Under the pieces are notes generated by a model, which had not been told where the DNA came from, did not search any database, and saw only the letters and a program-made list of their open reading frames with translations. Below, in pieces: positions 45,738-55,846 of a stretch of 64,000 nt of DNA. The DNA lies in the NCBI GenBank assembly GCA_029339195.1, contig JAPTJF010000233.1:31318-95317 (forward strand), given 5' to 3'. This DNA is from Micractinium sp. NFX-FRZ (Eukaryota > Chlorophyta > Trebouxiophyceae > Chlorellales > Chlorellaceae). The first letter of the stretch is position 1. Every line of letters starts with the position of its first letter. The position numbers and the translations under genes are program-made.

Positions 45738-46385
45738 CCCAATAATCACCCTGCTTTCAATATTCGACTAGCCCCGCCTTAGCCGACTTCTGACTCGTTT
45801 ATCAGCTAGCCTGACGCATGTGTAGATCTAGAGCGGGGCGGGTGGAGAGCTGCCCAGTTCCACCTTGCGTCATGCATTGGCAATTTGACCCGCCTGCCTC
45901 TCCTCGTTCTCAGTGTGCCCCGTTAGAGGCCTGCATGATGCTGGCACAAATAGAGGGCGGCGTAATGTACACGGCGCTGACTGTGCCCGCTGCCACCTGG
46001 CTCTCAAGCGGCACTAGCAGGTGTGAAGCACCTCGTTGAGAATGTGGGCTGCAGTCAGGGTGCCGTTCGTGATCTCTTTGTCTGTTCCATCTCTACTGAA
46101 CTCACGGGAGACAGTCTCGAGCTTGTGACGCAAAGCTTTCTGCTGCCCAGAAACCGAAACCGAAGTGTTGGCAGCAGGATTACACGAAAGGTGAGCGCCT
46201 ACTTGCCAAGCTTACTTCTCCACGAACAGGACAGGGTGACGCGCGTGGGAGCTGTCAGCAGTCACACCCGCTTCTGCCCGGCGAGGCACCGACTTCAAAC
46301 CGCTGCCGCCGCCCCTGCCACCCTCCAGCCACCCTCCCTCCATTCCTGCCCCTCCCACGTTCAGTGGTCCTATTTTTAGCCTGTG
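45738..46385. other. Intergenic between TERT and first ankyrin gene
   Basis: TERT 3' UTR and ankyrin gene upstream region. No TGTAA, exon or repeat was recognised. Confidence 0.5.
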
Positions 46386-47186
46386 ATGGCGGACCAACTG
46401 ACAGAGGCTGCAAGGAAGGGGGACCTAGATGGTGTGCGGGCGTGCCTGGCGGCAGGGGGTGACCCAAACGAGCGCACGCGCGGCGGCTGGACAGCCCTTC
46501 ACCTGGCGGCCGCCCGGGGCCCCGCCGAGTGCCTCCCGTTGCTGCTGGAAGCAGGGGCAGATGTCAGCGCTTCACTCGACCACTGTGCCATCACACCCCT
46601 TCACCTGGCAGCCCTGCATGGGCGCAGCGAGTGTGCACGGCTGCTGTTGGCGGCAGGGGCAGACATCATGGCACTGGATGCCTTCAACCGCACGGCGCTG
46701 CACACGGCTGTCTTTGGGACAGTGGATGTGATCCGCCTGCTGCTGCAGGCACAGCCAGCGGCAGCCTTGGCCAAGGATGCTGAGGGCAGAACCCCGCTGG
46801 ATCTGGCGCTTCAAAACGTTGGCATCTACTCGACACGATGCCTGCTGGCGGAGGGCCCGCTGCTGCCAGCTGGGGACGTGCTGGCGGCGCTGGCTGGGGA
46901 ACGGCCCTGGGCGCAGCCCCTGCACGGCAGTCTAGTGAGCCGCCAGCCGCTGACAGCACCGCAGTGGGCGCAGGTGCCCGCCCCTTGCCCAGGGCTGGGC
47001 GCTGCTCTTCCTGCCGTGCTGCAGCGCTCAGCCGAAGAGGCGGCGCTGCTGGTGCGTCACCTGCGGCCGGCGGAGCGGCAGCGCCTGCGCACAGCAGCCC
47101 GCTCCCTGGCCCGCGCACAGCGGCTGGCCTGCGCTGATCTGCCAACGCCCACTGTGGGGTGCATCCTGGCGCTGTCGGCTGCCTGA
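46386..47186 (+). CDS. Ankyrin-repeat protein, family copy 1 (single exon)
   Basis: 266 residues starting MADQLTEAARKGDLDGVRAC, with no intron. Four to five ankyrin repeats (TALHLAAARGPAECLPLLLE, TPLHLAALHGRSECARLLLA, TALHTAVFGTVDVIRLLLQA, TPLDLALQN...) fill the first 165 residues. The remaining 100 or so residues are the family-specific C-terminal module: LVSRQPLTAPQWAQVP, GLGAALPAVLQRSAEEAALL, ERQRLRTAARSLARAQR, LPTPTVGCILALSAA. No signal peptide or membrane segment. Ankyrin repeats mediate protein binding; the C-terminal module is not assigned. Unlike copies 2-4 it lacks a short first exon and starts directly in the ankyrin region. Confidence 0.85.
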   Translation: MADQLTEAARKGDLDGVRACLAAGGDPNERTRGGWTALHLAAARGPAECLPLLLEAGADVSASLDHCAITPLHLAALHGRSECARLLLAAGADIMALDAFNRTALHTAVFGTVDVIRLLLQAQPAAALAKDAEGRTPLDLALQNVGIYSTRCLLAEGPLLPAGDVLAALAGERPWAQPLHGSLVSRQPLTAPQWAQVPAPCPGLGAALPAVLQRSAEEAALLVRHLRPAERQRLRTAARSLARAQRLACADLPTPTVGCILALSAA

Positions 47187-48024
47187 AGCCTGAGCCCAGC
47201 AATGTGTCTATCTCCCTGCTGCCTGCCACCTGTGCCTGCTCATCTTCCCCAACTGCTTGTGCACAGCCTGCCTGTTGCCTTGTATCTCATATCACCTTTG
47301 TTTGGCCAAGATCACGCCAGGGCCAGTTAAAATCGTGGGCTGGGGAGCAGCAGCTGAAGCAGCGCTCACCTCCTGCTCTGCAGCAACAGCATCACCGGTG
47401 TGTGTGACTTGACGGCGAGGGTCAGACGGCGCAGATCAAGGGCCGTTGTGGGGGGTGCTTGTTGTATGACAGACCAAGAGCCCCTGACCTTTCTCCTTGA
47501 AATCTGCTGCAACGGCCGCCGCACTGAAAGGGCAGGTAAGTCAGGCTGCTCAAGGTTCAGCCTGGCTGGCATTAAGCGTGCCTGGCAGCGCTGGTGCCAG
47601 CAGTGCTGGCGCCGAGGCATGGGACCTTGGAGATGCCGACCGAGGCGTGACGTATATCAATAAAAAGGCGCCCTCGTCATTTTGAGGTGCCTCGCGGACT
47701 TGCGGAGCGAGCAGTAGGGGCGTCGGAGTCCTCGAAGCGTGCGACAAGCCTGCGCCCGTCGGGAACCGCCCTCGCGCGCTCCTGCCCCGCCCTCCTGACG
47801 CCTGCAGCCACCCCGGTTCAACCTCGCGTGAGTGGGTTCGCCAGCCGAGAGGAGGAGCAAGCGCGCGATGGTTGTCTCCCCAGACATGGCAGCCGGGTCG
47901 GCACCTGGCAATGGCGCGCCGGCGGCCGGGATGGGGCAGTGGGCTGCCGCCCGCACCCATGCCAACCAGTAACCTCACTGATAGGCTCCTTCAATGAGAT
48001 GAGTGGTAAGCCGCCTTGCTCATC
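47187..48024. other. Intergenic
   Basis: 3' flank of ankyrin copy 1 and upstream region of the unknown helical protein. A donor-like atgagtg|gtaagc at about 48000 may mark a non-coding exon end. No coding exon supported. Confidence 0.4.
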
Positions 48025-50717
48025 ATGCTGCAGACCATGGGACCGGTCCTGGAGCCTGGCGCCGAGCTGGGCACTGCCCTCTTCACCGCCCGCCGTCACC
48101 TGCTCGCCTTCCCCACGGCCCAGCCAGGCACTGCGACACGGCACATCTCCCCTGGCGGGATCCCACCCGAGGAGTTGTGCGGCGGCAGGGAGCAGTTGTG
48201 GGGTGAGGTTGGCTGCAAGGCGGCAGCGGTCTACCATCTCATGCAGTCGCTGCTGCTGCCAGAGTCGGCCAAGGCAGTGCAGGCGCTGAGCGATCAGCTG
48301 GCACGGTTTGAGCGCATCAGCGAGGAGGGCTTTGTGGAGAACCTGCCTGCCCTGCTGGCCCAGCTTCACAGGTGATTGGGCAGATTAGGGGTGTGTCGCT
48401 GGTGGTCTGAGGGGCAAGCAGCCTACCGTCTCTGGAAAAGTCCCCTCCTGGCTAGCCAGCAACTTGTGTGTCGCCTGCCTTTGATGGAAAGGTGCTAGAG
48501 CCAACTGCAGTACATGTGCCTGTTCGTGCAACATGCGGCTGTATTGCCTTCACGCGTCTGTACTTTCTCTTGCAGGCACAGCGAGAAGGCGAGCGGGCTT
48601 CGGGACTTGCACAGCAGCCTGGGCGGCACTGTGGACGGCCTGCTCCGGACGGACCTAGCGCGCCTGCAGCGGGAGCTTCAGGCAGAGCGGGAGGAGGAGA
48701 GGCGCGCACTGTGGTGGGGCAGAGCCAAGGTGGCAGTGACTGCAGTGGGCGCTGCCGCCACGGTGTGCAGCGGCGTGGCCCTGCTCGGCACCGCTGCCAC
48801 TGCTGGGGCTGCCGCCTGGTCCTCCTACCAGACATCGCTTGCCGCCAAGCAGGCAGCAAACGCAGCCTGGTTCGGCTTTCGAGCAGCGGCTCACTCAAAG
48901 GTGGCCGGTGCTGCCGTGCAAGCGGCTGGCATGGCAGCGGCGTCTGCTGCCGCCAGCGGTGCGGGGGTGGCATACACCTGTGGCTTAGGTGCGGGGTTGG
49001 GCAGGCGGCCATCACGCTGCCGCTGCCAGTGCCTGTGGTTCTTAGCAGCTGATGCCGCCTTCCAAATCTAACTTGTGAGGGAAGTGCAGCCAGTACCAAC
49101 TTCCCGCTGTCATCTGCTGCCGCCGATGCAGAGGCCCCCAGGTTGCTGCATCGGACCAAGGAGGGCGTGGAGGCATTGGGTCCCATCCACACACGCTTGC
49201 AGGAGCTCTCGCAGGAAGCTGGCAAGCTGGAGCGAGTGCAGCAGCAGGTTCGGCACCTGGTTGCGACAGTGGGCGGGTGAGCAAAATCGGGGAAAGATGG
49301 TCCAAGGTTGCTTGTTCTTAAATGGGCACAGTGCGGAGGTTACTGGACTTGCGCCATCTGGGGTCGGGATTGCCTGTGCGAGTGCTTGTTAAGCAACACG
49401 CATGCCAGCTGGACAGCTGCCCGCATGATGGTGTGCAGGTTGTTGAGCATATGCAATGCGCTGAGCCCCTCCTCGCAGGCTGCACGCTGTTTTCAGTGAG
49501 CTGTCCGCGACGCTGAGTGCGGCGGGGGAGCAGCGGCGGGACGCACGCCGCCTGTACTTGTTGCTGAAGGTGCACACGGAGCACATCAAGATGCTGATCT
49601 CGGTGAGTGTGCCAGGTGTTGGCAGCATGCCTGGAGGCCTGCTCTCGGTGCATGGCAGAGCGGGCTTGGCATTACTTGCCCGCTGCCACTTGATTGATTT
49701 AAAGTCACGTGCTGCGCCACTTGATGTCCCATGACATGCCATGGTAGAGACCGAAGCCCGCCCAGCCTTCCGGAGCAAGGCTGGCAACGTGCCTCCTGCC
49801 CCCGCCCCGCCCCGTCTTTCTCTGTAGCCGTGCTCCCACTGCCTGAGGCCTGCCTCGCTCTGGTTAACACCCAAGTCGCTCTCTTGCTCGTTTTTCCCTC
49901 CCTTGCATGTGCAGGCCTGCCAGCAATTCCTGCAGTACATCGAGTTCACCAAGATGCCGGCCATCCAGCTGTCGGCGCGCACGGCAGAGCGGGTGCAGGA
50001 GTGGAAGAAGGACAACGCGGATGCACTGCGCCGCTGCCTGGGGGCAGCCGCCCTGCGCATCGGGTGGCAGTGATTGGGTGGCAGCGAGGCCGGGTGACGG
50101 CAGGAGCAGCTGGGCGCTGGCTCCAGGGGTGGAGCGCAGTGGTGTGCGGGTTGAACGCTGCTTGTTTTTTTGGTGAACTCTCTGCACAGTTATCGTCTGT
50201 ATTCGGCATCTGATGTCTAATTGCCACCGTGCTCCTCAGCTCATTCTCAGCCGGCCTTGTGCTTTCTTGTTGGGTGCACTTAGCTGGGCTTGCACGCACT
50301 TGGGTTGTTCGTGTACAAGAATCCGATAAAACACGTAATTTCTGCTGTATGCTCGACTTCGTGAGTGGCAGACATCAGCAGCACAGGCAGCGTCTGCAAG
50401 CAGCGTCCACGTGAACAGGTGGGTGCAAGTTTGCGCCGCCCCCTGCCAGCGGCTGTCACTTGCTGCCTGCCCTGCCCCTGCCTTCCTGGTCATTGCCGCC
50501 TTGCTGCTGCCTCGCTGCCTAACCGCCCCTCTCCTGCATCGCTTCCTCCAGTGCTCTGCTCCACACGTCGCACCACTGCCTCCCTCGCATGCCCCCTCAC
50601 CATACCCCCTGCCTCCATTTCAATGCCTCCAGGTTCAAGCAAAAGCTGGTGGCAGGGAAGGAGTCAGACACGGCCTCAGTCAACGATCCTGACTCGGACA
50701 ATGAGCAGCTGAAGTAG
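48025..50717 (+). CDS. Unknown helical protein with central Ala/Gly hydrophobic hairpin
   Basis: No family recognised. Six exons (48025-48371, 48576-48988, 49132-49276, 49479-49602, 49915-50063, 50633-50717) give 420 residues. Residues 1-165 are mostly soluble and helical, ending in a strongly charged coiled coil (ARLQRELQAEREEERRAL). Two hydrophobic Ala/Gly-rich segments follow, about 167-195 (VAVTAVGAAATVCSGVALLG) and about 224-253 (VAGAAVQAAGMAAASAAASG). A second helical region (RLQELSQEAGKLERVQQQVR; EQRRDARRLYLLLKVHTEHI) comes next, then a tail rich in Asp/Ser. The layout is helix, hydrophobic hairpin, helix. The start is the first ATG after an upstream stop; 48037 is equally possible. 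If intron 5 is retained the protein ends RIGWQ at 50073 with 395 residues. Flanked on both sides by ankyrin-family genes. Confidence 0.6.
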
Positions 50718-51405
50718 AACAAGCAGCCCCGCTACGGAGGCGGCGGCTGGGGCGGCGGCTGGGGCGGCTCCGACAGCGGCTCGGATGGGGCTTACTAGGC
50801 ACCGGATGCTGCCGACTCCCCGCCGCTGGGGGGGATTGCTGCGTGGTGTGAGGCCGGTGGAAAGTACTGGCTCTGGAGCTTTTAGCCTCCGAGGCGGCTC
50901 TGCTGGCGCGGCGGGTGCCGGCCACCGCGCGTCGGCGCTCTGCATGCTGCCATGCTCGCACGGTGCCTCTCCACCTCCCTGTGCCTACTGCGGTGCGCGT
51001 CTCTTTCCATGGATAGCTGCCTTGCAACTGCCTCTGCTCTGCTACTAGCTCTTGCAAACCAAACCCTATATGACTACCATAACAGACTCCCAACTGCATG
51101 GATGTAGCCAAATGTCTACAGCGCCTGGCATGAGACGGGATGGAGGGCAGGCCAGCGGGCACTGGCAGAGCACTGGCTGCAATGAGATTTCAAGTTGCTC
51201 GGTGCTGGGTGGCACGACAGGCTGCATGCTGCAGGCTCGTTTGCTATATGCATTGTAGGCATTTGAAAATACGCACTGTGCAACCTGCGCCGCTGAGTGC
51301 AGCTGCCACGTCAGCAGCCTTGTCAGCAGGCCAGTCCTTCCGTAGTCTCCTCTCGCTTTAGTCGTCTGTGGCATCGCTGCCCAACATCCTTGCACTCCTC
51401 ATGAC
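50718..51405. other. Intergenic; begins with an in-frame Gly/Trp-rich extension
   Basis: Directly after the TAG at 50715-50717 the same frame stays open to 50798 and encodes a Gly/Trp/Ser/Asp-rich tail. The remainder, about 600 bp, holds nothing recognisable. Confidence 0.45.
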
Positions 51406-52414
51406 ATGGCTTCCCATGAACCTCCCGCGGGACAGGCCGAGGTGAGCGCCTAGCAAGCCTGGCAGCGTCCATCCTGAAACGTTATTGGGCCTGGCACCCT
51501 GCATTTCTGACCGTCCTCACACTTGCCCCCTGTCTCCTCTGCCGCCCCTGCAGGACGGCGCCGCCGCTGCTGACTATGCCAGCCGCATGTGCACCGCCGT
51601 CCACGACGGGGATGAGGCGGGCGTCAAAGCCTGCCTGGCAGCCGGGACAGACGCCAACGCCCGCCACCCCAGCCGGCGAGACACAGCCCTGCACATAGCG
51701 GCAGAGTGCCGGCATGCACGCTGCGTGGCCGTCCTGCTGGCAGCCGGGGCAGACGCTAACGCTCTGCTAGAGGGCGGCGCATGGGACGGCTGCACGCCAC
51801 TCCACATGGCAGCCTTCCAAGGCGACACTGAGTGCATCCAGCTGCTGCTGGCGGCCGGTGCAAACCCGCTGGCTGAGTCAACTGCCCCCCGGTGGACCCC
51901 TTTGAACTACGCCATTGCCCGCAATTCTATTGCGGCAGTGGCGCTGCTGCTGCGTGCGGCACCGGAGGCCGCCCTGCACAGAGACAGCGGCAGTGCGACC
52001 GCGCTGCAAAATGCGCTGAGGCACCACCAGGGGGTGGTTGTTGCTGCCCTCCTGCTGGCAGAGGGGCCGGTGCAGCCTGCGGGGGAGGTGCTGGCCTCGC
52101 TAAATTGGCTGGGCATCTTGCATCCCTCAAGGCACCAGCGCTTATACGCCATCCTGGCAGCCCGCCAGCCGCTGACGGCAGAGGAGTGGGTGCAAGTGCC
52201 GGCTCGCTGCCACGGCCTGGGCGCTGCTCTGCCCGCTGTGCTGCAGCGCTCGGCAGAGGAGGCTGCGCGGCTGGCGCAGCGCCTGCCCGCCGCTGAGCAA
52301 GAGCGCCTGCGCACTGCCGCGCTGTGCCTGGCACAGGCCCCGCAACTTGAACTGGCCAGCGCAGATCTACCCACCCCAATTGTGTGGCGCATCCTGGCGC
52401 TGTCGGCTGCTTGA
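51406..52414 (+). CDS. Ankyrin-repeat protein, family copy 2
   Basis: Two exons, 51406-51441 and 51554-52414, 298 residues. The 12-residue first exon (MASHEPPAGQAE) is joined through gag|gtgagc and a ctgcag acceptor. Ankyrin units include TALHIAAECRHARCVAVLLA, TPLHMAAFQGDTECIQLLLA and TPLNYAIARNSIAAVALLLR. The shared C-terminal module follows: ARQPLTAEEWVQVPARC, GLGAALPAVLQRSAEEAARL, RLRTAALCLAQAP, ADLPTPIVWRILALSAA. Frame intact. It is the first of three tandem copies with starts 1.5 kb apart. Confidence 0.88.
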
Positions 52415-52905
52415 TGTTCCTCATGACTTCATCACCCTGTTCCCTGCGGTGCCTGCCACCCGCACCCCCAGATGATTTCGATCGATGTATCCCTGCACGT
52501 TTGCATCCCATCGGCTCACAAGCTTCATTTTGGATGCTTACTACTTGCTCACTCAGATGGTCCTTCTCCTCACTGAGGTGTGAGTGGCACTGCACACCTG
52601 CAATTTCCTGCTGTGACACCCTCTGCACGTTGGCGGTAGAGGGCCGCTTGTTTGATCGAATTGGCCGTTCTGGGCAATGTGCAATGCAGCTGACAATCAG
52701 CACAACTTGATGCGGGGGCACACACAGGGAGGAGGCACTGGTAGAGTGGCACACAATCAGGCAAAACACAGCACGCTGCGTGCTGGGCAGTGGGCAGCGC
52801 CAGCCGGCAGCCGTCTCGTCAGACCCTGCTGAACGCAAGTGTGCTCCGCACCCCTCTGGCTGGTGACTTTTACATATCGACACCAGATCCAGTCTCTGCG
52901 CTAGA
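52415..52905. other. Spacer of the ankyrin tandem array
   Basis: Part of the duplicated unit: the start resembles the flank after copy 3 (gatgttcctcatg versus aatgttcctcatg), and the agagtggcacacaat stretch at about 52743 resembles ggagtggcgcacaat at about 54274. No exon seen. Confidence 0.6.
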
Positions 52906-53943
52906 ATGGCTGGTCAAGCTCCTCACGCGGCCCAGGTGAGCGGGCCTCGAGTGGCCCTGGCGAGCCTGCCATGCGGCCGCATGCTCAACTTGACGCAGTG
53001 TAGTTGAGGCCGGGCGAAGGGGCCTTGTAGCCAACGTGAGCCACACTACCCAGCTAACCTACTACCCGCCTCCCCGCCACTGCAGCCGCCGGCGCCCGGC
53101 GTCGCCGCTGAGGGCAGCCTGGAAGAGCAGCTCTACCGTGCTGCCCGGCATGGCAACTTGGGCGCTATCACAGCATGCCTGGCAGCGGGGGCAGATGCCA
53201 ACGCCAGGCACCCCAGCCATGGCAACATGCCCCTGCATGTGGCAGCACGGGGCAGGCATGCACAGGGTGTGGCCGTCTTGCTGGCAGGCGGGGCAGACGC
53301 CAATGGAGGCGGCGCAGGCCAGTGCACGCCACTTCACGCGGCAGCCCTCCATGGCGCCACCGAGTGCATCCAGCTGCTGCTGGCAGCAGGTGCCAACCCG
53401 CTAAGCAGGCCGCCTGGCTGGCGCTGTCCAGCACTCATGCACGCGATTTTCGGAGGCAGACCCGCAGCAGCGGCTCTGCTGCTGCATGCAGCGCCGGAAG
53501 CCGCTCTGGTCAGGGACAATGATGGTTTGGCAGCCCTGGACTATGCCCTTCAGTGCAACCTTTTCGGCACCGCCATCCCTGCCCTGCTGCTTGAAGAGGG
53601 CCCGCTGCAGCCGGCCACGGTGGTGCTGAACTCGCTGGGCCCTTATGCCCTCTCACAGCGCCCAGATATCGAGCGCTTGTATGGCATTCTGGCAGCCCGC
53701 CAGCCGCTGACGGCATGGGAGTGGGGGCAGGTGCCGGTACCATGCACCGGCCTGGGCGCTGCCCTGCCTGCTGTGCTGGGGCGCTCGGCTAAGGAGGCAG
53801 CCCTGCTGGTGCAGCTCCTGCCGGCAGCTGAGCAAGAGCGCCTGCGCACTGCCGCACTGTGCCTTGCACATGCCCCTGAAGCGCCCGCCAGGCACCTGCC
53901 CATCCCAGTTGTGTGGCGCATCCTGGCGCTGTCGGCTGCTTAA
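52906..53943 (+). CDS. Ankyrin-repeat protein, family copy 3
   Basis: Two exons, 52906-52935 (MAGQAPHAAQ) and 53086-53943, 295 residues. Exon 2 opens PPAPGVAAEGSLEEQLYRAA, then the ankyrin units MPLHVAARGRHAQGVAVLLA, TPLHAAALHGATECIQLLLA and a weaker third. The C-terminal module is complete (ARQPLTAWEWGQVPVPC, GLGAALPAVLGRSAKEAALL, RLRTAALCLAHAP, LPIPVVWRILALSAA). Frame intact. Confidence 0.88.
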
Positions 53944-54471
53944 TGTTCCTCATGCCGGCAGCACCCTGTGCTGTGCACTGCCGGCCTTCCTGCCACCTCC
54001 TTGCCCGCCTGCATGCCCAGCACAACCTGCACTGTTGCTCCTCCCCTGCTCGCAAGCCACTCTGCTTCTGGAAACTGCGTGCCCACTGTGGGTCCTGTTC
54101 TTCATAGCACCCCTCTGATGTGACTCCTGCAATCCTCCGGCTGATGTCCGTGTGTCGTGCTTCATACTAGCCGACCTGTGCAAAGCACTGTTCTTGTGAA
54201 AAGCAATCAATCACAACCATGGAGATCATGAGCGCATACAGGGTAGCACCAGAGAGGGGACACAGGCACCGGTGGAGTGGCGCACAATCCGCAGCTCCCT
54301 ATCCAGGAGTGCAAAGCGGACTGCGGCAGCGGCAAGAGGGCAGCGCCAGCTGGCAGCACTGCAGGCGGCATCCTCGCCAGACCCCTGCTTCAATAGCTCT
54401 GAGTGATCATACACATCCCTTATTGTTGGCGCCCTGAAATTGATTGAGCCAGATCCAGCTGTGGCTCAAGA
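53944..54471. other. Spacer of the ankyrin tandem array
   Basis: Related to the previous spacer; no exon recognised. Confidence 0.55.
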
Positions 54472-55490
54472 ATGGCTGGCCAAGCTCCCGCGCCCCAGGT
54501 GAGCTCGCCTCCGAGCGGCCTTGGCGAGCCTTGCCACGGCCATCCGTGGCCGCCTGGTCGAACGGGCCTTGAGGCCTCGTTAACGCAAACCAAGCCGCCC
54601 TTTCCCCCCGCTGCTGCAGCCGCCGTCGCACGGCAGCTTCGCTGAGGGCAGCCTGGAAGAGCGGCTGTACCAGGCCGCTTATGGCTGCCAAGAGGATGCT
54701 ATCAGAGCGTGCCTGGCAGCAGGGGCAGATGCCAACACTAGGCACCCCGTCCGTGGGGACACGCCTCTGCACTTAGCTGCACAGCGCATGCGTGCGGATT
54801 GCGTGGACATCTTGCTGGCCGCGGGGGCAGACGTCAATGCGGTCGTGGAGGGCGGCGCATGGAAGGGCTGCAGTCCGCTCGACACGGCAGCTGCCATGGG
54901 TGACACCGACTGCATTCAGCTGCTGCTGGCAGCGGGTGCCAACCCACAGCCTGTGGACATGCCAACACGCTGGCCCCCGCTCGCCTACGCTATTGGAGCT
55001 GATAGATATGCAGCAGTGGCAGTCCTGCTGGCAGCAGCACCTGCCGCCGCCTTGTCCAAGGATGTGTACAAGAGATCAGCCCTGGACTATGCCCTGCAGC
55101 ACAGCTACGGCGGCAAATGGTATTGCTGCCCTGCTGATGGAAGAGGGCCCGGTGCAGCCGGCCAGGGAGCTGCTGGCCTCGCTGAGACCGTTTCTCCCCT
55201 TGCGGCGCCCGACTCACCAGCGCTTGTACGGCATCATGGCAGCGCGCCAGCCGCTGACGGCCGAAGAGTGGGGCCAGGTGCCGGTACCATGCATCGGTCT
55301 GGGCGCTGCCCTGCCTGCTGTGGTGCATCGCTCAGCCGTGGAGGCGGCGCTGCTGGTGCAGCGCCTGTCGGCCGCTGAGCAAGAGCGCCTGCGCACTGCT
55401 GCCCTCTGCCTGGGGCGTGCGCAGCGGCAGGCCCACATTTACCTACCCAGCCCCATCGTATGGCGCGTGATGGCACTGGCAGCTGCCTGA
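54472..55490 (+). pseudogene. Ankyrin-repeat family copy 4, frameshifted
   Basis: Same structure as copy 3: exon 1 54472-54498 (MAGQAPAPQ), exon 2 54620-55490 (SFAEGSLEERLYQAAYGCQ, SPLDTAAAMGDTDCIQLLLA). After ALDYALQHSY at about 55105 one extra base relative to the siblings shifts the frame. The C-terminal module continues in the next frame (GIAALLMEEGPVQPARELLA, ARQPLTAEEWGQVPVPC, LPSPIVWRVMALAAA) to the stop at 55490. Unshifted reading gives an unrelated tail ending at 55378. Both halves are otherwise undamaged, so the lesion is recent or an assembly error. Confidence 0.8.
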
Positions 55491-55641
55491 ATGCACAACC
55501 TCCCCCGGCGCCGAAGCTCCAGCGGTTGCAAGCCAAACCCCCTGGGTGCTCCTCTTCAATTACACGTGTGTTGCTCTGAGCTGGCGCTCCTGCTGAGCAC
55601 AGGAAATCTGACTCCCTGTTCTCCTTTTACTGATTCTTTTC

Positions 55642-55646
55642 TGTAA
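55642..55646 (+). terminator. Putative TGTAA poly(A) signal of ankyrin copy 4
   Basis: TGTAA about 150 bp after the shifted-frame stop at 55490. Confidence 0.45.
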
Positions 55647-55660
55647 GCAAGCATCGACGC

Positions 55661-55665
55661 TTACA
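55661..55665 (-). terminator. Putative TGTAA poly(A) signal of the RBR ligase gene
   Basis: Reads TGTAA on the minus strand about 180 bp after the stop at 55847. Confidence 0.5.
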
Positions 55666-55846
55666 CAGCACAAGAGAGAGCACAGCAGAGGGACGTCAAC
55701 AGTACATGAGGGGGCCAAGGAAGTAGCCAGCCTGGCCTGCACCTGCTGCCATGCCATCGGCACCCCCACACAGCTGCAGCCTGCGGCCCTCATCCGTGCC
55801 TGCCGCTGGTTGTGCTCTGGGTGTGTGCTCAGCAAGCCCTCACCGC

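Larger units (their letters stand above)
55491..55846. other. Convergent 3' region, ankyrin copy 4 and RBR ligase
   Basis: Contains a plus-strand TGTAA (55642-55646) and a minus-strand TGTAA (55661-55665), each 150-190 bp after the facing stop codons. Confidence 0.55.

Noticed and set aside
47400..47700. ORF MCDLTARVRRRRSRAVVGG upstream of the helical protein gene
   Set aside because: Cys/Arg/Trp-rich composition typical of out-of-frame GC-rich DNA, no splice connection and no recognisable homology.
48576..49276. Pore-forming toxin relationship of the helical protein
   Set aside because: The helix-hairpin-helix layout alone is not diagnostic, no family motif is visible, and an endogenous housekeeping or membrane-shaping role is equally likely.
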